This document shows positions 29,530-37,666 of a stretch of 64,000 nt of DNA, piece by piece (the first letter of the stretch is position 1; each line of letters begins with the position of its first letter). The notes beneath the pieces were generated by a model. That model was not told where the DNA came from. It did not search any database and was given only the letters and a program-made list of their open reading frames with translations. The stretch comes from Salmonella enterica subsp. houtenae serovar Houten (GTDB lineage: Bacteria; Pseudomonadota; Gammaproteobacteria; Enterobacterales; Enterobacteriaceae): assembly GCA_900478215.1 (NCBI GenBank), contig LS483478.1, positions 3,968,001 to 4,032,000 of the forward strand. The letters run 5' to 3'. Position numbers and translations under genes: made by a program.

Positions 29530-31443
29530 TCAAAAGCGGCTCACGCACGCCATCGCCACCGTTTTAAATTGCGTAAAATTCTGACATGCGCAGAGGCGCG
29601 TTACGGCGCGTTCGCGTAGAAACGTGACGAAAATATCGTAGATGGCCATCGCCTCTTCATATTCGCTTTTGCTGATGGCGAGTAAAAAAATAACGTGTGC
29701 CGTTTCGTCACCCCAGACAATCCCCTGCGGCGCGAGCACCGTATAAACCACCGTTTTCTTCGCCAGCAGCCCCAACGCGTGCGGCAAGGCAATCCCGTCG
29801 CCTAATAACGTACTGACAATAGCTTCACGCTCAATAACCGAATCGAGAAACGCCGCATCAACAAAGCCTTCCTCGTGCAACTGATCGCACAGCGTTTTAA
29901 ACAGCGTCTGTTGATCTATCTCCCCTTCCACAATGCGAAAATGCGCGGCATCGAAATATTTATCCAGCATCCACGGACGGGTTCTGTCCACCAGCACCAG
30001 CTTACCGATCTGCTCCAATTGATAGTCGGTGGGAAAGGGCGCGATCATAATGACCGGTTTATCTTTTTCGCCGATCCGCGCCGTGGAAATCACAAAATCC
30101 TCCACAATACTTTCCCGCGCCTCATAGTCGCGTAACGTCAGAGTGCGGGCAATTTCAATCTGCGGGTATTTCCGCGCCAGTACCGCTTCAATCATCCGCA
30201 CCATCGCATTACCAGCATCACACACCAGCAGTACCTGCGGTTGCCGCTGGTAGCCGATGTTGTAACTACGTTCCAGCCCAACGCCAATATGCAGCACCAG
30301 AAAGCCGATTTCGTTTTCACTAATGGTATACGGCGTGTATTTTCCCCAACTCGATATCGCCGCCAGCGTCATATCCCACGCCATCGGATAGTGCTGCTTA
30401 ATATTTTCCAGTAGTGGATTGGGGATCATGATCTGGTAGCGCACGCGGGTGATCATCGTTTTGATGTGGGTCAGCAAGTCCGCGTGAAGCTGTTTATCAT
30501 TCAACAGGTTATAGTTGTACTGGGTATTAATAAAATTGAGGATATAGTGCACCAGCGCCTCTTCATCATCGGCATTAATGGCGCTGGGGGCAATCTCCTG
30601 TACCTGGCGGGCGGCAATATGCACCTTCAGCCAGCTTACTTCCGGCTCCGACAGCGGCTTGTCGGCGAGCTGTTGTAGTAGCTCCGCAATCTCATGCGCC
30701 GCATGGCGCACCTTTTCATCTACCTCTTCCGCCACGCATTCCGATAACGGATAGCCCTCGCGAATACGCCGTACCGCCACCGCGCAATATAAACGCAGAA
30801 ACAGCTCGCCCTCATCGGTCAGGCGGATTTGAAAATGAGAGAAAATATTCGGCAAAAGAGACCGCAGCCGTTGAGACACATCGGTGTTCAGCGTGGTATT
30901 AACGATTAACGGATGGGACGGCTCCTGCTGCGCCAGCGTCCATAAAAGATCGGTCAGACAAGCGCGAATCGCCATCTCTCCGCCAAACAGTTTCATGCCA
31001 TGACGCGGACGCGTTTCCAGCGTCAGATGATAACGCAGCAAATGCTCGCGCACGTCCGCCATGTCGTTCTGCAGCGTCGCACGGCTGACGAACCATTCAT
31101 CTGCTAAATCCTCCAGCTTCAGCGAGAAGACGGAGGTTAAAAAACGCGCCAGCAAATAGTGTATCCGCTCCTGGCTGGTGCGCGGACCGCGCGCCAGCGC
31201 GGGAGAGTGCTGCGTTTGCAGGGATTGATAACGTGCCGGATCATCAATTTTGAGCTGATACCCGCTGCCGCGGCTGAGAGTAAATTGCGCGCCATGCGGC
31301 GTCAGCAACATGTTCAGCGCGGCGATATCCGCCCGAACGGTACGCGTGGAGACCGACAACCGCTGCGCCAGCTCGTCCTGCGGCAGCGTCTCGTTTTGCA
31401 GCATCGCAAATAGCTGCGCTAAACGTTGGTTGGGGAATCGCAC
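29530..31443 (-). CDS. PRD-containing transcriptional activator (MtlR/LicR type)
   Basis: 637-residue regulator: N-terminal HTH_11 (residues 5-55, VSTRTVRADIAALN), a second HTH (about 85-150), two PTS regulation domains (about 170-385), an EIIB-like domain with C408 in VCDAGNAM, and an EIIA-like domain with H555 in ALPHALG. This order is that of MtlR/LicR activators, whose activity is set by PTS phosphorylation. The start is GTG at 31443 after a GAGGAGAG Shine-Dalgarno; an in-frame ATG at 31503 overlaps the upstream gene by more than 40 bases and is less likely. It is last in the operon it should control. A 20-bp palindrome in front of the operon is its candidate site. Confidence 0.9.
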   Translation of the reverse strand: MRFPNQRLAQLFAMLQNETLPQDELAQRLSVSTRTVRADIAALNMLLTPHGAQFTLSRGSGYQLKIDDPARYQSLQTQHSPALARGPRTSQERIHYLLARFLTSVFSLKLEDLADEWFVSRATLQNDMADVREHLLRYHLTLETRPRHGMKLFGGEMAIRACLTDLLWTLAQQEPSHPLIVNTTLNTDVSQRLRSLLPNIFSHFQIRLTDEGELFLRLYCAVAVRRIREGYPLSECVAEEVDEKVRHAAHEIAELLQQLADKPLSEPEVSWLKVHIAARQVQEIAPSAINADDEEALVHYILNFINTQYNYNLLNDKQLHADLLTHIKTMITRVRYQIMIPNPLLENIKQHYPMAWDMTLAAISSWGKYTPYTISENEIGFLVLHIGVGLERSYNIGYQRQPQVLLVCDAGNAMVRMIEAVLARKYPQIEIARTLTLRDYEARESIVEDFVISTARIGEKDKPVIMIAPFPTDYQLEQIGKLVLVDRTRPWMLDKYFDAAHFRIVEGEIDQQTLFKTLCDQLHEEGFVDAAFLDSVIEREAIVSTLLGDGIALPHALGLLAKKTVVYTVLAPQGIVWGDETAHVIFLLAISKSEYEEAMAIYDIFVTFLRERAVTRLCACQNFTQFKTVAMACVSRF

Positions 31444-31459
31444 GTCTCTCTCCTCATGA

Positions 31460-32200
31460 TTAGCCGACACGCGACCGGACGATAGCGAGTAACTGACGCA
31501 CATCGTCCGGACGGGTGTTGCCGCTCACCTTATCAATAATCGAACTATAAATGTGAGGAATGATTTTGCTTACACCTGCATCAAGGGCGATGTGCAGAAT
31601 CTCGGCGATGTTTTCCAGATCGATACCGCCCGTCGGTTCCAGCCAGAAATCATGGCGGGCGCAGGCGTCAGCCACCGCTTTATACTCGTCGCGACAGGTG
31701 AGTCCTCCCATCGGAAAGTATTTAACGGAGCTGCCGCCCATGTCTTTGAGCAGCGCAATCGCCGTTTCTATGGGTACGATGCCGTCCGGCGCGCGACGGC
31801 TTAGCGGGCCGGTAGAGATCTTCACCAGCCCCGGTGTGCCGGTCGGCGAGATCAGTCCGTTCACCACCGTCTCGTTTTGTCCAAGCAGCGCCCGGCTGGT
31901 CCCTACGCCGGTAAACACCTGGTTAACGTGCTGCGGCTGTACCTGACGGGAGATTTCGCTCACCATCGCCGACTGGTGCGGATCGCCCGCCCCCAGTCCT
32001 ACGGAGAGCGCATTATCGATAAGCCGCGCATATTCACGCATATCCGCGACTGCGCTTTCCACACCCGGATAGTTTTTGGAGAGCACGCCAACCAGCACAT
32101 GACCTTCCGCCGCCGCGTAGATTTCCCGGGCGTTGTCTTTCGAGCCGGCCAGTACGTTCAGGCAAACGCGATCGCGGTAAAAGTTAGGGGTCAGTTTCAT
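31460..32200 (-). CDS. KDPG-aldolase-like protein (DgaF family)
   Basis: 246-residue TIM-barrel aldolase of the DgaF (2-dehydro-3-deoxyphosphogluconate aldolase-like) family. The probable Schiff-base region is in the VKYFPMGG / LVKISTGPLS strands, with the EPTGGIDLENI phosphate-binding segment near residue 194. DgaF cleaves KDG 6-phosphate to pyruvate and glyceraldehyde 3-phosphate in Salmonella D-glucosaminate catabolism. This copy is in a different operon with no dga PTS, so its substrate may differ. Starts inside the end of the DgaE-like gene (4-base overlap). Confidence 0.85.
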   Translation of the reverse strand: MKLTPNFYRDRVCLNVLAGSKDNAREIYAAAEGHVLVGVLSKNYPGVESAVADMREYARLIDNALSVGLGAGDPHQSAMVSEISRQVQPQHVNQVFTGVGTSRALLGQNETVVNGLISPTGTPGLVKISTGPLSRRAPDGIVPIETAIALLKDMGGSSVKYFPMGGLTCRDEYKAVADACARHDFWLEPTGGIDLENIAEILHIALDAGVSKIIPHIYSSIIDKVSGNTRPDDVRQLLAIVRSRVG

Positions 32201-33315
32201 GCTTTTTTCTCCTGATTAATCACCTCGCCAATACGACGCGCCACAATCGCTAGCTGCGCGCGATCGACGCTGCGGACATCCGCTTCAATAATCCCTTCGT
32301 TGGCTTTGTATCCGCGGAAGTAAATCGCATAGTCGCCCTGTTTGAGCGCCTCCACCAGATCGCCAGTGGCGATGCCGGTAACGGCTTCATCAAACGTCAT
32401 TTCCGCACGCGCGATATCGCGTCCGGCGCTGTCCCACACCACGCGGGCGCTGACGCCGTTAAACGTATTTAACGTGTCGATAAAGGGCGCCATTTTTTCT
32501 ACCATCTCCGCGCCGCTCTCTTTTTGCGCCCGCAGGTACAATTCAATGGCGCAGGTCAGGCCAACAATTCCCTCTTTGCCGACCTTCATCGCCCGGCCAA
32601 TGCCCGCTGACTGACGTTTGACCCACTCAACATACTGCGTTTTACCAATCACCAGTCCGCTGGTCGGCCCTTCAATCGCTTTCGCGCCGCTGTAAATCAC
32701 CAGACTCGCGCCGGAACGGTAGTAGCACTGCAAATCTTCCTCCGCTGCGGCATCCACAATAAGCGGCAGATGGTGTTTACGCGCCACAACAACTGCCTGT
32801 TCCACGCTAAGCATACTTTTCTGTACGCAGTGGTGAGATTTGATATAGAGAATAGCCGCCGTGCGAGGCGTAATGGCCGCCGCTAACTGCGCGGCGGAAC
32901 ATTCGTTGGCGTAACCGGCCTCCACCAGTTTGCCGCCGCCCAGCGCCACCATCGTTCCCACCGGCGCGCCAAAGTTGACGTTGTGGCCCTTTGGCAGAAC
33001 GATCTCGTTATTTTCAATCGGTGTAACGTGCAGGTTTTCCAGCAGCCAGTCGCTGTCCTGAACCAGTACCGCGGCAACCGACTGGGCAATGCCCGCACTG
33101 GCGCAGGAGACTACCGTCGCCCCTTCCACCTCCAGCAATTTCGCAATGTACTCGCCGGTTTTATTCACCAGATCTTTCATCTCGAAATACTGATTCATTC
33201 CGGCCATCGCCGCGTCTATCACTTCCGGGCGCGGCGTGGAGACGCCGAGCGCCGTCATACGTCCAGAGGCGTTAATCACCTGTTTTAATCGATACTTCTC
33301 AAAAATCGAAGGCAT
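32197..33315 (-). CDS. DgaE/SelA-like PLP-dependent enzyme
   Basis: 372-residue fold-type I PLP enzyme related to DgaE and selenocysteine synthase SelA. The PLP lysine is K212 in YSGAKAIEGPTSG and the conserved aspartate is in LPLIVDAAAEED (D188). DgaE dehydrates or deaminates 2-amino-2-deoxygluconate 6-phosphate to KDG 6-phosphate. With the DgaF-like aldolase encoded just after it, this suggests a two-step route from an amino sugar acid phosphate to pyruvate and glyceraldehyde phosphate. It overlaps the metallohydrolase by 17 bases. Confidence 0.85.
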   Translation of the reverse strand: MPSIFEKYRLKQVINASGRMTALGVSTPRPEVIDAAMAGMNQYFEMKDLVNKTGEYIAKLLEVEGATVVSCASAGIAQSVAAVLVQDSDWLLENLHVTPIENNEIVLPKGHNVNFGAPVGTMVALGGGKLVEAGYANECSAAQLAAAITPRTAAILYIKSHHCVQKSMLSVEQAVVVARKHHLPLIVDAAAEEDLQCYYRSGASLVIYSGAKAIEGPTSGLVIGKTQYVEWVKRQSAGIGRAMKVGKEGIVGLTCAIELYLRAQKESGAEMVEKMAPFIDTLNTFNGVSARVVWDSAGRDIARAEMTFDEAVTGIATGDLVEALKQGDYAIYFRGYKANEGIIEADVRSVDRAQLAIVARRIGEVINQEKKA

Positions 33316-34432
33316 GTTCCGCGCTCCCTTGTTCGGTCATATAGCCCTTGCCTGCGCGTATCGCGGCAAGCGGCGTCAGCAATTCTTCAGCCTGTAAGCT
33401 GTCGTTTTCCGCGTCTACCAACACGGTGGGCTGGCGTTTAAGCGTAAAGAGGGTCAGGTCGGCATCCAGACCAGGCTGAAGACGACCTTTGGTCTTCAGA
33501 TTCAGGCTATCGGCGGCATTGGCTGTCACGCACGCAATGACCTGCGGCAGCGACATGCCGATGGCGAGGAATTTCGACATCACATTAGCCAGCGAATGCA
33601 CCGGGCCGTTGATGCGGTTACGGCAGTAGATATCGGAACTGATGGTATGCGGTAAAATCCCCAGGCTAATAGCGCGTTTCGCCACCGCGAAGCTCAGGCT
33701 GGCGGTACCATGTCCAACGTCCAGACGCACGCCGCGCGCAAGCGCGCGTGTCACCGAAGCGCGCAACTCGCCGTCAGGTCGAAGAATACGGTTCGGCTTA
33801 CCGTTGTAACAGTGGGTAATGATATCGCCCGCCGTCAGACGCTCTGCTATTTCGTCTAAATCCGGCGGGTTATTGCCAATATGTACCATCAGCGGCAGGT
33901 TGCCGTTTTCTTGCTGCATGGCTTTAGCGCGCTCCAGCGGCGTGATGCCGTTAACGCCGACCACGCTGCTGCTCATCCGCGCCTTGAGGCCAACGATAAA
34001 ATCCGGGTGGCGCTTTACCGCCAGCGTTACCGCTCCGGCATCAATGTTGTTCATGTCCGCCAGTTCATTCTGAGCTATCAGCCCGACGCGGGAAATATTC
34101 AATAGCGCATAAACATCGGTGGTCGCCTGACGGGTCAAAGCATAGAAATCATCAATGTCGTCTGCGCCAGTGCTGCCTGCATCAATCACCGTCGTCACCC
34201 CCGCCGCGATGCCGATACTATCCGGCTTATCGAAATAAATCGGCGATTTTGGGTAACAGTGGACGTGCGAATCAATCCAGCCAGCGCTGACAAAACAGTC
34301 GCCGCGGAGATCGAGGGTTTTCACCGCCGGAGCAGAAATGTCGCCCAGCGCGGCAATTTTGCCGCTTTGTAGGGCAATATCACAGACCGTATCGTCGACC
34401 AGCCGCGCACGGCGCAGGAGTAAATCAAACAT
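33299..34432 (-). CDS. Amidohydrolase/deacetylase-family metallohydrolase
   Basis: 377-residue member of the amidohydrolase superfamily (TIM barrel with small beta domain). Metal ligands are H56 and H58 in GWIDSHVH, then HIGNNP, THCYNGK and the aspartate region near residue 240. Family members are annotated as dihydroorotase-like deacetylases or D-aminoacylases. In this operon it probably removes an acyl group or opens a cyclic imide to give the amino sugar acid used by the DgaE-like enzyme; that is inferred. Confidence 0.85.
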   Translation of the reverse strand: MFDLLLRRARLVDDTVCDIALQSGKIAALGDISAPAVKTLDLRGDCFVSAGWIDSHVHCYPKSPIYFDKPDSIGIAAGVTTVIDAGSTGADDIDDFYALTRQATTDVYALLNISRVGLIAQNELADMNNIDAGAVTLAVKRHPDFIVGLKARMSSSVVGVNGITPLERAKAMQQENGNLPLMVHIGNNPPDLDEIAERLTAGDIITHCYNGKPNRILRPDGELRASVTRALARGVRLDVGHGTASLSFAVAKRAISLGILPHTISSDIYCRNRINGPVHSLANVMSKFLAIGMSLPQVIACVTANAADSLNLKTKGRLQPGLDADLTLFTLKRQPTVLVDAENDSLQAEELLTPLAAIRAGKGYMTEQGSAEHAFDF

Positions 34433-34474
34433 AACGTTCTCCTGAAGAGGCGGACGCCGGAGCGCCCGAAGGTA

Positions 34475-35116
34475 TTAAAGGGCCACAGGAAACAGCCAGC
34501 CTAAAATCATCGCGCCTAAAATCGCGCCGCCGGTAATCGGCTTCTGCCAGATATAAAACAGCAGCGCGCCCACCAGAGAACCCAGACCAATGGGAATCGA
34601 CGCCGTCATGGCGCTGAGGATAATCAACGGTCCCAGAAAACGGCCTGAAGCGTTACCGGCCCCCATCATGACGTCCGCCCCGTACGTGGAGTCGCTCTGA
34701 TTGATGGTGAACTTACGCGCCAGAATAATGATGTAGCCAATCGCCAGGCCAATCACCAGACCAGTTATCAGCGAGGCGATAAAGTTCGCCACCGGGAAGA
34801 CAAAGCCAGCCCCCAGCAGTAACGCCGGAACCCCTAAGCCCACGCCGGTCTGAATTGCCCCGCCGATATCCAAAATCCCGACCAGCGAACCTTCGATAAT
34901 GCGGGCAAATAAAAAGCTGGCGCCGAAAGCGGCGACCGCGCCGTAGACGCCGGTATCCATTCCCGCTTTCAACATCGCCACAAAAGCGACTTCGTTAAAT
35001 GCGCCGATACCGTACAGATAGTACATATGCGTCCCGGCGAAAACGCCGGATGAGAGCAGGCCAACAAAGATCGGGAACGACCAGTCGGCATACCAAAAAC
35101 CTTTATTCTCTTCCAT
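34475..35116 (-). CDS. DUF4310-family membrane protein
   Basis: 213-residue protein with about six membrane segments, beginning MEENKGFWYADWSFPIFVG. Glycine-rich central helices (AIQTGVGLGVPALLLGAG) suggest a transport core. Together with the preceding gene it is the only membrane component of the operon, so the pair is the obvious candidate for substrate import. I do not know a demonstrated function for this family. Confidence 0.78.
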   Translation of the reverse strand: MEENKGFWYADWSFPIFVGLLSSGVFAGTHMYYLYGIGAFNEVAFVAMLKAGMDTGVYGAVAAFGASFLFARIIEGSLVGILDIGGAIQTGVGLGVPALLLGAGFVFPVANFIASLITGLVIGLAIGYIIILARKFTINQSDSTYGADVMMGAGNASGRFLGPLIILSAMTASIPIGLGSLVGALLFYIWQKPITGGAILGAMILGWLFPVAL

Positions 35117-35127
35117 TGTGGCCTCCG

Positions 35128-35904
35128 TTATTTGCCGCTGAGCGAGTTGTGGATCAGTTCAAGCCAGTTCGGTACCGTCATGTTGAAAGACTCGATCATT
35201 TTCATGTCGAAGCCGCGGAAGAAGCCGCTCAACACAAACAGCAAAACGATGGCGACCATCATCACTTTGGTGACATGGTTCCAGCCGCTCTCTTCTACGC
35301 CTTTACCGATCAAAATACCCAGCACCAGTCCCGGTACGGCGTTCCCCATAATGAGCTGTGCCGCGCCGCCGAAAACGGTGGCCCAGAAGCCTGATTTTTT
35401 ACCGGCGTCGATCGCCGCTAACCAGAAGATCACAGGCATGACGATGTTGACCAGCAGGTTTGCCGCCGGCACCAGCACCTTAACCGCCGTCACCTGTAGC
35501 GCTTCTGGCACGGATGAGGCGGTCAGGTTAAGGAACGTCACGACGATCATGCCGATGGCGGCGCAGGCGATCGCCATTTTTTTCGGGTCGTGCAGCGTCT
35601 CGCCGACGTTACGATTTTTGATCATGAGCGCCGCAGCGCCCCAGTTAGGGATGATGCGGTGATCGACATCCTGGGTGAACGATCCGGCCGCCACAGACGA
35701 CGCCCAGGCGTTAAAGAAGAAACCTAACCCGAAGGAGAAGTGAGATGCCGGGTCGCCTTCACAAGAGTTGAGTTCTCCCAACGTACGGAATGCGCCCATC
35801 CCCTGCGTGGTTGGCGCGTGAAACATGCGTGCAGCCCCAGCGCCCACCCCTACGCCGACCAGCGCGCCGATAATGAGCGATTTAATTAGTATTATCAGGA
35901 ACAT
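35128..35904 (-). CDS. DUF4311-family membrane protein
   Basis: 258-residue protein with about seven membrane segments; N terminus is a hydrophobic segment (residues 3-24). Conserved hydrophilic stretch GELNSCEGDPASHFSFGLGFFFNAWASS (residues 43-70) probably faces the membrane interior or the substrate path. It starts 22 bases after the DUF4312 gene and ends 11 bases before the DUF4310 gene; the two probably form one transporter. Confidence 0.78.
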   Translation of the reverse strand: MFLIILIKSLIIGALVGVGVGAGAARMFHAPTTQGMGAFRTLGELNSCEGDPASHFSFGLGFFFNAWASSVAAGSFTQDVDHRIIPNWGAAALMIKNRNVGETLHDPKKMAIACAAIGMIVVTFLNLTASSVPEALQVTAVKVLVPAANLLVNIVMPVIFWLAAIDAGKKSGFWATVFGGAAQLIMGNAVPGLVLGILIGKGVEESGWNHVTKVMMVAIVLLFVLSGFFRGFDMKMIESFNMTVPNWLELIHNSLSGK

Positions 35905-35926
35905 AACTATGCCTTTTTAATAAAAA

Positions 35927-36229
35927 TCAGCGTTTCGCGACGAAATCCACCCTGTCGAGATTGATGGCGGTCACGTTGACGGTCACATCCAGCTCCACGC
36001 TGTAAGTGCGTCGTTCCCGGCGCAAAAAGAAAAACAGAAAGGCCTCTTTACGCACCGACTCATGCGCCTGAACAATCCGCACATCCTGTGGCTCAATACG
36101 CAGTAAGATATACGGCGACTCTCTCATCACCGCCGACTGAACATGGTTCAGCGCATCGGCAAAGGCGCGCGCTTTGGCGTCGCCCTTGCCTTTTACTCTC
36201 ACCGTGGTGGTGAATTGCTCTTTCATCAT
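35927..36229 (-). CDS. DUF4312-family protein
   Basis: 100-residue cytosolic protein with no membrane segment. The ATG at 36229 overlaps the stop of the SFCGS gene by one base (TGATG), indicating coupled translation; an in-frame ATG eight codons upstream is less likely. Contains TTTVRVKGKGDAKARAFADAL and a basic FFFLRRERRTYSVEL stretch. Size and position resemble a soluble accessory subunit of the neighbouring membrane proteins. Confidence 0.75.
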   Translation of the reverse strand: MMKEQFTTTVRVKGKGDAKARAFADALNHVQSAVMRESPYILLRIEPQDVRIVQAHESVRKEAFLFFFLRRERRTYSVELDVTVNVTAINLDRVDFVAKR

Positions 36230-36591
36230 CAGGCGCCGTATTTCTTTTGCCACGTCACTACCAGGCGCTCGCCGAGCTCTTCTTTATCCATAAAGCCGAA
36301 ACCCAACACGTTGCAGCCCTCATTGATAGCGGTGACGCCTTCATCCACTGACCGCATCCCATATTTGGCTTTGTAGCCATGCTTGTTTTGCGCGGTAATA
36401 GCGCCCGCGCCGCCGCTGCCGCAAAAAGAAATGCCGAAGGTGGCGTTTTCCGTCTTCATCACATCGCCCAGCTTCATGTCTGCCGCGACGCCCGGTACGA
36501 CGACCGCGCGTCCGCCCGCTTTTTCCACGCCCGCCGCCACTTTCTGGCCTTTACCCAGGCGATCGCCAATCACGACGGTAATCTGTTCCAT
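36229..36591 (-). CDS. SFCGS-family glycine-rich protein
   Basis: 120-residue soluble protein with the diagnostic S55-F-C-G-S59 motif. An ITVVIGDRLGKGQ opening strand plus a mid-protein cysteine loop (FGISFCGSGGAGA) recalls the cysteine loop of GatB-like PTS EIIB proteins; this is a resemblance, not an assignment. The ATG at 36591 follows AAGGAGCAAGTA; a frame open further upstream overlaps the PRD gene. It starts 10 bases after that gene. Confidence 0.78.
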   Translation of the reverse strand: MEQITVVIGDRLGKGQKVAAGVEKAGGRAVVVPGVAADMKLGDVMKTENATFGISFCGSGGAGAITAQNKHGYKAKYGMRSVDEGVTAINEGCNVLGFGFMDKEELGERLVVTWQKKYGA

Positions 36592-36601
36592 TACTTGCTC
36601 C

Positions 36602-36940
36602 TTAGAGGTTGTCTTTCGCGACTTCAAAATGTACCGATAATAGCCAGGCTTCTTCGTCAGGAAGGTTGCCAAACGCCGCCACGATTTCGCGGGCAAGCGC
36701 CATTGATTCGGCTGAGATTTCATCAAACAAGCTGGCATCGACTTCCGGTAAAGGCTCGCCGGTAATTGACCGGTGCGCCATCGCGCGAACGTGCGAGGTC
36801 AGCATTTGTGTCTGTACCGCATTGGGGACAATGTGATGCCGCCCCAGCAGCCCATCCACCTGCGTTAACACCTGTTCAGCCAGTTCGTTAATACGCTCCC
36901 CGGCGTTGTGTTTTACTGCTCCGTTATCCACGCGTCTCAC
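36602..36940 (-). CDS. Single PRD-domain protein
   Basis: 112-residue protein consisting of one PTS regulation domain, with two histidines in the first half (H33/H34 near GLLGRHHIV) and conserved LLSVHFE near the C terminus. It is a free-standing PRD with no DNA-binding region, and is the first gene of the operon. Start is GTG at 36940, or the GTG at 36931 that has GGGGTGAG at a better distance. It may pass PTS phosphorylation status to the transporter or regulator. Confidence 0.75.
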   Translation of the reverse strand: MRRVDNGAVKHNAGERINELAEQVLTQVDGLLGRHHIVPNAVQTQMLTSHVRAMAHRSITGEPLPEVDASLFDEISAESMALAREIVAAFGNLPDEEAWLLSVHFEVAKDNL

Positions 36941-36999
36941 CCCGTTAATGGCAATGAGATAAAACTAGCGACAAGGGTTAAAAGTTTGTAGCGAGTTGT

Positions 37000-37019
37000 T
37001 TTCCACTTCGAAGTGGAAA
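37000..37019. promoter_or_regulatory. 20-bp perfect palindrome before the PRD/DUF4310 operon
   Basis: TTTCCACTTCGAAGTGGAAA is a perfect 20-base palindrome 60 bases before the first start codon of the operon. It is the best candidate operator for the MtlR/LicR-type activator encoded at the operon end. No sigma-54 type -24/-12 element was seen downstream. Confidence 0.65.
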
Positions 37020-37179
37020 GGGGAATGGAGAGGGTGACCTACTGCACAAAAAAAACGACATTGCCAGATTATCGCCGGGAAAGTGTGGGGTATATCGCGG
37101 CGTAGAGAGGAAATAGCGAGGCTGAAACAGGCAACGATGTTGTCGTATAAAGTGAGAAAGTGTGATGAATCTTACATTT

Positions 37180-37224
37180 TGCCGGATGGCGACCTACACC
37201 TACAGATAAACACTGCCGCCATCC
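37180..37224. repeat. REP-like palindrome upstream of the cybC 3' end
   Basis: TGCCGGATGGCG...GCCGCCATCCC arms with a TAGGTG-type middle. It lies just after the cybC stop in the direction of transcription. Confidence 0.7.
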
Positions 37225-37232
37225 CACAAAAA

Positions 37233-37619
37233 TTAACGATACTTCTTATGATACGTATTGCGGGTAGTTTTGAGGTCTTCCGCTACCGCTTTTGCCTCTT
37301 TGACTTTACCTTCGTTCGTCAGCTTCAGCGCGCCATCAATTTGGCCGACCAGAATGTCAAAACCGTGACGAAAATCCTTCATTTCCGGGCTGTCCGGCGC
37401 TTTATCTTCCAGCTTTGGCGGCGTCGCTTTTTGAGCATCCAGCGCGGCCGCGCGCATTTTGGTTAACGCGTCTTTCAGTTCAGCCACATTATCCGTTTTT
37501 TCGACAATCTGCAGATTGTCCTTGAGGATCCCCATATCATCTTCAAGATCGGCAGCAAACGCAGAAGAACCAAGAACCAGCGTTGAAGCTGCGATGATCC
37601 CTAACAGGTGTTTACGCAT
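37233..37619 (-). CDS. cybC: Cytochrome b562
   Basis: 128-residue periplasmic four-helix haem protein. Signal peptide of 22 residues ends in SSAFA before ADLEDDM. The axial haem ligands of the mature protein are Met7 (DDMGIL) and His102 ([11 protein letters not shown]). The gene is intact, unlike E. coli K-12 where it is 5'-truncated. Its physiological electron partner is unknown. Confidence 0.95.
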   Translation of the reverse strand: MRKHLLGIIAASTLVLGSSAFAADLEDDMGILKDNLQIVEKTDNVAELKDALTKMRAAALDAQKATPPKLEDKAPDSPEMKDFRHGFDILVGQIDGALKLTNEGKVKEAKAVAEDLKTTRNTYHKKYR

Positions 37620-37666
37620 TGCTCACTTCCTTTTTTATTGTTAAAAAATTAACGCCTTAACCAGTA

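Noticed and set aside
30466..30678. Short frames antisense to the MtlR-type activator
   Set aside because: They are complementary to a conserved multidomain gene and lack start signals.
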